Source of the DNA: Isoetes taiwanensis
Lineage: Eukaryota > Streptophyta > Lycopodiopsida > Isoetales > Isoetaceae
NCBI GenBank assembly: GCA_021234155.1
Contig: JAJEKV010000064.1
Span: 4,278,001-4,342,000 of the forward strand
Direction of reading: 5' to 3'
Length of the DNA stretch: 64,000 nucleotides
Shown: positions 56,737 to 64,000 of the stretch, piece after piece
Layout of the letters: every line of letters starts with the position of its first letter
How positions within the stretch are numbered: position 1 is the stretch's first letter
The notes under the pieces: generated by a model
What the model was told of the DNA's origin: nothing
The model's database searches: none
What the model saw: the letters and a program-made list of their open reading frames with translations, nothing else
Position numbers and translations under genes: made by a program

Positions 56737-57480
56737 ATTATATAAAGATCTAGATATCTAAGGACTTAACAACAACTATTCAATGGGATTTTTTCTGCCA
56801 TAAACCGTGCAGAGCTTTCTTTAAGCGGGAAACCTATTCCTTTACATGTCTGCTGTCTGAGGTTTTGACCCAAAATTCTTAGAAGAGATCTAGTATGGAG
56901 GATTCACTTACCTTGTCTGGCAGTTGCTTTATCTCTCATGCTTGAAACAGAGGTATTCACTGCAGATTTCGGACTGCTCCCATGTGTTTAGCTGCCAGAT
57001 GTCGCCAACCATCGCCATCGAATAGGGCAAGGTGAGTTTCGGAATAGGGCAAGGTGAGTTTCGGGCAGTAGGATTTTCGGTTATTAGCATCAAACCTATT
57101 TCCAGACAAACAATATTTGACTACCTTAGGGCCAATATCTTTATTGTTTCAAAATACAGCCGATGTTTAACCCATAGGAACCATTCTATATGATATGCCA
57201 AATTTGAGCTTATTAGTCCTGAAATGATACCTTAGGAGGAAAAAAAACTGCCATCTAATATATGATTTACATGGATATGAAAGTTACCTTGGTTTTTCTC
57301 ATAATTTTCATCTGTGGCCAATGTACCGCCTTTACCCAAAAATTTGCAGTTCTTTCATATTCCACCCATGTCAGATGACCATGTGGATCACTATTGTTTC
57401 ACTATAATTTGAACTAGCAATAATTCACTATTGTTTCACTATATAATTCACTATATTGTTTGCAATAGCAAAATTTATGG

Positions 57481-57484
<4 letters not shown>

Positions 57485-57516
<32 letters not shown>
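57485..57516. repeat. A32 homopolymer run
   Basis: Possible tail of a retroposed sequence; the preceding 300 bases show no recognisable LINE or SINE. Confidence 0.8.
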
Positions 57517-57517
<1 letters not shown>

Positions 57518-57519
57518 AT

Positions 57520-59184
57520 ATGTTAATAAGTTCTGCTACTGATGTAAGTACTAACCTAGCTGAATATATTGAAGCATTGTACTGACATGAACTTGTACAA
57601 AAAAATTGAGAGTAGACTTGGCTAAAGGTAGATTTGAACCACATACTAGACAGACCATTCACTTTAGTATAGTTCAAATAGAAATACGTCACATCATTGA
57701 CCAGTTTTTTAAGGTGCACAAATATGATATGTACCACATGATTGAGAAGCAAATTATACATGCAATATAAAGAGGACATCTTACACAAGATCATGAGATT
57801 GGTAAAGGACTATGTTAAATCCAATATGTCCAAAAAAGTTCCACATAGTGGATTACAAAATCTTGAAGAACATAGATTGGTTCGTCAACAACTTTTATAT
57901 TGCTCGAGCGGATAAGATAGATAGATAGTATTATAAGAATATACCTCTGAGAATCCAAAATCTCTACTTTGTTGCCACTCCAATGCATGTGCAAAAGTCT
58001 GAAATCCCTGTTTGCATTTAAAGAAATTAAAATTTAGCAAATGATAACTCAAGAATGCTTCTTTGATAGCTAAAAGTAAAAAGTTAGCTGTGAGAATTTG
58101 AAATCTTGGCCCTGGTGCTCCAATGAATGCTCAAAATCCTGAATTATATGTGCATTTGAAATAAGTAGATTTTGCAAGGGGGAAGAGAAAATCTCAAAGA
58201 AAAATATGTTCTTCTGTCACAACAGCTAGGCCGGGCAGGCTTCGAAATTCCCGATTAAGTCTACCAGAAAAAATCAATGGACTTGGATGGAGGCGCCTTG
58301 CTATATGCTTTTGCTTTTAGCTGATAATCTCACTCTCTCTTTGCTTTTCGGGGCCCCCTTCCTATTCTCTAACTGATGAGCCTACGAATTGCACTGCCCC
58401 CGCTCGTATGGTCACCGCCAGTAGCGTTTTTGAAAGTAAATTCTAACTCTACTAACCTAATAGAATACCCCGGCACTTTTATAAATTTTCTAGAAATTTG
58501 CTACTTTTGCTATTCCATAACACGTAGATCGCCAGGTTACTGTTTTTTTTTGTTGGAACCAGCTTGTGGCTTGTTCAAAACTAAAGTGGAAATTAAGGAG
58601 ACTAACTCCGTGTTTTTCGAAGCCTGCTGGGCTCGCTTGGCTCAACATTTGGGCCCATCTGTCTAGATGCAAAAGAGACGACCTCTTCATGGCGCTGGGT
58701 TCAATTCTCTTAGATGCTGTTAACAGCTTGTTAACAAATGATCAACAAAAATGGTTTAGAGATGCTGTTAACAGGCTGTTAACAAAAATGATTGTTAATA
58801 ACAGCTCGTTTACAAATGGTCAACAAAAAATGGTTAACAATTGCAGGCCCCCTCCTATAAAATATGGAGACGCTTACGGAGAGGGTGTAAAAAGTTACGT
58901 GTGGCCACGCCTACTGTCGCGCCATCGTGGCCAAATTCAAAAATCTGCTATGGTGTCCGCTCAAATCCGGCTTCCTTGTTTGCTCGCATAGCAGCAGAAC
59001 AACGTGAATGCCAATTTGGAAAGCAGATGTTTTTTGCAAATTCCATACGGAGATGAAGTCGCCAACAGATCGAACCAGTGTTGGAGATTTTCTTCTCTGT
59101 TTGCTTCCCATCCCTTTTTTTATTCTTTTCCTCTTCATGCAAGTATAAGGCATCGCATTGAACTCAGCTCAAAAAGTGGCAAAC
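57520..59184. other. Intergenic region upstream of CFAP58
   Basis: No gene recognised. The last few hundred bases should contain the CFAP58 promoter, but no TATA box or other element could be fixed with confidence. Confidence 0.35.
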
Positions 59185-62100
59185 ATGGCTGCTGAAGAGG
59201 AATACAGAAAAGGAGAAAAGTTTAGGGGCCATGAAGCATCAATACCAGGCTTTGAATTGAAGGCTTTTGAGGCCCTAGAAAGGGAATTCCAAGAGGTGCA
59301 TTTATTTGAAATTTAGGAGATTTCAATAAAGAAAATCATAAAATAAATGGCATGTTCGCCATTAAAGCTTCATTGAAAAAAACACAGCAAGGATTATAGC
59401 AGCCCAAGTTTTTTCTCTCTAGAGAAGATAGCATTCACAATATTTCAAACCATTCTATTGTAGGGAAGAATCATTCTTGGAATTACGATGCTTTTATTAA
59501 ATATAGTAGACAACATGCGACCATGCACCACGTCTCTCAATCTCCCAATTACTGTATGTGTCAAGACGTAGTTCTTATTGTTCTGAACTTTTGCTTTTCT
59601 GCCAATGAGAATTTTCATAGTTGTTTTCCCTATAATCTTCATTTCTTGGTTGATTTTTCTTTCTTTTCCATTCTCTCATTCATTATTGGCTTAATAACAA
59701 CAATGATGGAGAAAGCATGCCATTTCCTATGCATGGGGAGCAGAAAAATTCATGACCAGGGATTTCATTGCAGACAGGCTTAGATGTGGCTCGATTACTA
59801 ACGATCCACCAGCTCCATAATGGCTATTGCCATTTGCTTCAACCAACCCCTCATGCCAATCTTACATTAGTTGAAGAGATTGTTAATGATCTACAGTTCT
59901 TGGGATAAACACCATCAAGTTATAGTGCAAATGTCTGGTTGAAGAGCAGTGTGATTTAATTAACCATCTCATTGCGGCCATTGCATTAAAAGTGTTACTA
60001 TTTCTATAATCATGAGTAGCTAATGTTTTAGCATTACATTGGGCAGGTTCTACAGGAATTGCTAGGGGACCCATCTCTAGACCGTTTCAGAGTGGAATAT
60101 GAAAAATTACATCGGGCTCTTAAAAAATCTCATGGTATGTTGCTTCCCCCTCTGATCCCTTGGTTAAAAATGCCTAGTGCATAACTGATGCACTGGTGTT
60201 TTTTTTCTTCATCCAGAAAGCGAGAAAAGGCTGGTCCGAAAATGTCGGGAGCTTAATACAGAAATTCTAACAAATGCCACGAAGGTTCAAAATGCACTTA
60301 AGCTTAATGAGGAAGACCAGAATACTATTACGGTTTTGAAAAAAGAGATTGACAAAGCATGGAAGCTAGTTGATGCTTCTCAGGAAAAAGAAGCAAAGGC
60401 GAAGGACAATATACAGTATTCACTTCACTACAATTGTTTATGACTGTATGGGAGAAAGAGGAATGATCCATGCTTAAGTGCGTTTAGAATAGGCTATTGT
60501 GTTATTAAGGCTCTTGACCAACCACATTAGTCTTTGCACTATGGTTAGCATAAAAATTTCTTAATTTTGCTTTTCCAAAAATATAAGGTATAATGCTCAA
60601 GATTGCCATTTATGAGGCTGTCTGTTTTTCTATCAATAAGCAGCTGTGTTCAATGCTTTCATAAAATCAGAGAATTGAACTCCAAAAGCTGTACAAATCA
60701 CCAAAGGCATGAATGCTGTCAGTTTGCATTTTTCAATCCTTTGTAGGCTCGGCTTCATGACCAATATGGACCCATAGAAGCTCATCCATAGACCGCATGT
60801 GATGTGTGTCTCTTTTATGTATGTTATCTGATTCTGATCTCATGTGCAATTGCTATAATTTCTTTCCTTCTGATGCAGGCAACTGAAATTAGAGATTGCC
60901 AACTTAAGCCAAATAATTGAGCAGGGCTGTGGAATAAGCACAGCGCAAGAGAATGAGGTATTGCATTTATGTGAGAAAATATGTAGTAGAAAAGGAATAA
61001 AGCTTACTCAAACAGTATGAATGTGCAGCTTGGTGATGTTGTTAGAATGAGGGATAAATTGGTAAAAGAGCGGGATCAACAGCTAGAGCAGATTTTGCAA
61101 CTAACGAAAGTGAATACTGAGTTGATTGAAAGGTCACGGGTTTCTGAAGAAGTAAAGGTTAAGCTGGAGTATGAAATTGCATTGCTTAAGGAGCAGCTTG
61201 CAGCAAAGCATGCAGACTCTGAAAGGTATTTGCTCTTTACTGTGTGTGATTGAATCTTCATATCCTTGACGGACATGTCTCAGATGTCCATCTAATGCAG
61301 GGAGGCAAGAAAAAGAGGAAGGATGGAAAAAGAAATAAAAGAGCTGAAAGGGACACTAGAAGCTAGGCAGAATGACATCCAGAAGAAAATTGCAGAAGGC
61401 ACATCTTATCAGGAGCAAATAAGTACCCTAGAGGCAACTGTACAAGAGCAGAAACTACTGGTGGAGCAAAATAAAAAAGAATTTGATGCTTTGAATCAGA
61501 AGGTTTTGATCTTTAAGCCAGTATCATTCTTATGGGAGAACATTATAGTCTGTCTCTCTGTTACTTATTTGTTTATGTTATATTCTTAGGTTATGAAGTT
61601 GGATGTTGACCTACAAGAGCAGATACATACAAATACTTTGTTACTAGCAGAAAATAGCCAAAGGCAGGTGGAGGTAAATGTGAGGGAGCAAGAAATTCAG
61701 TCACTTAAGGCAGAAATTATGCGTGTCCAAAAGGTAACTATTCACTTGCATAGACTCTAATAAATAATATCGAACCATCACAGAGTATTTCTTTCAGCTT
61801 CGTGAAGCAATAATGGCAAAGTTGAAAGCAGAAGAGAAAGCAGTTGAAGAGGCGCAAAAGCAAAAGGACAAGCTACACACTGACATACTACACTTGGAAA
61901 AAGATCTAGAACATCAGCGTAAACTCACTGAACATGAGCGCAAGCGGCAGGAGGATCTCCTTCGTGAACGAGATGTTCTGAACAAGCTGAAAACCCAGGC
62001 AGGATTTCCTTGTTTAGAACTTTATAATGTATATAGGTAAGTTGTCAATTGGGTCTATGTTATGAACTTAGAGTTATATATTCATATAAAGCCAACCTCT

Positions 62101-63988
62101 TCTACGAGCATATGTTCAATGCATATTGAGGTTTGTTTCAATAGGTAAGTTTGTTATACTGTACTAGTAGGTTTTACATGTACTTTGGCTTCAAATACAA
62201 GACAAGCCTCAAATTAAAGTACTTACATTATACTGTTAGACTAGTTGTTCTACATGCAATTTGGCTTGGAATACAAGACAAAACCTCATGATTAAAAGGT
62301 TTATGATCATATTACATGTCAATCACCCCTTTTTAGGTAGAATATTGCAGATTTCTAAACCCTTGCATTTGTTCCTTGGAGCAGGCAGAAAATTCTGTGG
62401 AAATGCAGTCCGATTTGGTGAAGATCAATGAAGTAGCTATACATAACCTGGAGATAGAAATACAGAACTATCGGTCTGGAGCAGTAAAGCAGGAAAAATT
62501 AATTCAACAACTGGAAAAGGATCGGCAAAGGTGTAATAATGAAGCAACTCAGGCTGGAATCAAATATATGCAGGTGACTTAAAGTCTCTCCATAAACAGA
62601 AGACCTGTTTTGGTTTTCAAGTATTTGTAACAATATCTTTATTCTTTTTTCTTGGATCCAAATTAGAGCAGGTTGAGTTTGGATCATTTTCAATGATCTA
62701 ACACAGCAAAAGTCTGAATAACTGTCTTTAGCACAAACCCCAGTGAGTTGCAAGTTGTTTTTTGCTGGTAATATTATCTGGTATTCTTAGATTAATTCAA
62801 TGGGTCCGTCGCTTGGATACTGCTTTTATATAATCCTTGTATATTGTGGAAGGTAGCAACTTGACCAACATTGTAGTTTTAAGTCTGAAGTAGAGCAAGT
62901 GAACTTAGGAAAGTCAATGAAGTCAGATAATGTGCCTATTTACTTCCCGAGTGGCACTTTAATTGGAGGGCATTACTTTCACAATTTTGAGCATGATCCG
63001 ATAGTCTTGAAGCAGAAACCAACTAAACATGTTTGATAAGAGCTAATCAAAGATATAACAGCCTTGATTAAGATCATGATCATGATCATGATCATGATCA
63101 TGATCATGATCATGATCATGATCATGATCATGATCATGATCATGATCATGATCATGATCATGTAAGCTTTTAAGCTTTCACAACCTAACACGACGGCGAC
63201 AAGGATTGGAGCTTCTTGTTTCCTACTTTTACGATTGGAAGTAATCTATTAGTTTTTTTATTACTTATATTGTCACTATATACTGAAATTAAATAATTTC
63301 ATCCACTAGGCATTGGATGATGTCAAATTTCGTGATGGACTCGTTAACGAACTGCAAAAGAAGATATTTGATGCCGAAAATAAGTTGAAAGTTCAACAAA
63401 ACATGTATGAAACAGCCCGGAGTGAAAAATTACTATATAGCAAGACCCTCTTGGAAGCTCAAGATCAGATCAATGAATTACAGAGGAGAATTAAGATTAT
63501 GAACCACGAAATTGAGAAGCTAAGAGAGGATTTAATCAGCAAGGATTCAGCTCTTATAAAAGAACATTCTGAGCTTCTGAAGGTATTTCCAATTCTTTTA
63601 GTTATGGAGGACACGATTGTTCTTTATGCTGATTTTGCTTATTCTATACAGTCACAATAAATGCCCATCTTTGATACTGTTCTGAATATGCTAATTACTT
63701 ATGCTTCAATTTTCAAAAAAGATGTCTAATGCAAGTTCTTGCTGCTTTAGACATGTGCCTCTGACTTACACTGTCTTGACCTCATAGGTCGAGAAAGAGA
63801 GGGAAGGACTAAAGAAGGAAGTGGGTGATGTGAACCAAGAGGTGAAAGAATTGAAGGCGGTTATAGAAACCCACCTGTCAACAATTGAAAACCTGAATTA
63901 TGTAACTGCTGAGGCAGACGAGGAGATCTTTCGTCTAAAGAAGGTGGTTGATGTCACAAAGAGTGAAAGAGATATATTGGCAACACAG
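59185..63988 (+). CDS. CFAP58: Cilia- and flagella-associated protein 58 (5' 11 exons; continues beyond window)
   Basis: Seen: exons 59185-59295, 60047-60134, 60217-60415, 60879-60957, 61029-61225, 61301-61502, 61590-61733, 61798-61998, 62385-62573, 63310-63582 and 63788-63988, with phases that all agree (about 628 codons). Key matches to CFAP58: FEALEREFQEVLQELLGDPS, RFRVEYEKLHRALKKSHE, KRLVRKCRELNTEIL, LKKEIDKAWKLVDASQEKEA, QQLKLEIANLSQIIEQG, LLRERDVLNK, NLEIEIQNYRSGAVKQEK, YETARSEKLLYSKTLLEAQD and RRIKIMNHEIEKLREDLISK. Known: an all-coiled-coil axonemal protein of about 870 residues, needed for flagellum assembly and motility, kept only in lineages with motile cilia. Start chosen at MAAEEEYRKGEKF, giving a short N-terminal extension. 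All introns are GT-AG except that after exon 8, which appears to be GC-AG. No disabling mutation seen. Confidence 0.95.
63072..63162. repeat. (GATCAT)15 microsatellite in a CFAP58 intron
   Basis: A perfect hexamer run of about 90 bases; the unit TGATCA is itself a palindrome, so the whole tract is self-complementary. Confidence 0.97.
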
Positions 63989-64000
63989 GTATTGTGGTAT

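Noticed and set aside
58376..58991. Open frames upstream of CFAP58
   Set aside because: Overlapping frames on both strands without domain, splice or codon signal.

Overview
The window looks like the nuclear genome of a land plant that makes swimming sperm (bryophyte, lycophyte, fern or similar; this is inference). Two genes drive that reading. One is a well-preserved, intron-rich CFAP58 (flagellar axoneme protein) on the + strand at the right edge. The other is a 13-exon plastidic-glucose-transporter/SGB1-type sugar transporter on the - strand at 30.3-33.3 kb. Two or three further host genes are visible: the 5' end of a probable organelle-targeted protein (1-862, -), a small two-exon gene (29.0-29.6 kb, -) and a candidate exon at 56.4-56.7 kb (-). 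Most of the rest is mobile DNA, often nested.

Layout. 0-0.9 kb host gene; 0.9-6.1 kb repeats, a (GA)58 tract and a foldback MITE; 6.5-8.5 kb a decayed HUH-endonuclease (Replitron-like) element; 8.5-12 kb repeats only; 12.0-27.4 kb one very large TIR-flanked element; 29-33 kb host genes; 33.9-41.7 kb three copies of a LINE family (LINE-B) and a Harbinger relic; 42.7-43.7 kb a tRNA-derived SINE, a 158-bp tandem repeat and a cytochrome P450 pseudogene; about 43.9-54.9 kb a second LINE (LINE-A) split by two insertions, one being a 4.1-kb TIR element carrying a captured CHAT-domain gene fragment; 55-59 kb mostly empty; 59.2-64 kb CFAP58.

The most unusual object is the 15.4-kb element at 12,024-27,395. 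It has matching 28-bp terminal inverted repeats and a transposase-like gene with a D...CxxC signature. It also carries a set of proteins that look like very divergent core histones: a clear H3-type histone fold joined to a transposon-associated DUF8039-like domain, a good H2A-like protein, a duplicated family resembling H2B, and a duplicated family more weakly resembling H4. A BAH-like chromatin-reader candidate lies near its right end. Intergenic spaces of the element hold five arrays of a palindromic hairpin (CGCACCGTRG/CYACGGTGCG) at about 56-58-bp period. A separate hAT-like insertion (16-bp TIRs, 8-bp target duplication) interrupts one H2B-like gene; removing it in silico restores the reading frame. 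A mobile element carrying several different histone-fold genes would, to my knowledge, be undescribed. The H3 and H2A assignments rest on clear motif patterns; H2B and H4 are tentative until profile searches or structure predictions are done.

Many element genes carry stops and frameshifts, frequently explicable by C-to-T change, so these copies are probably inactive. All calls come from reading the sequence and recalled family motifs; no database was searched.
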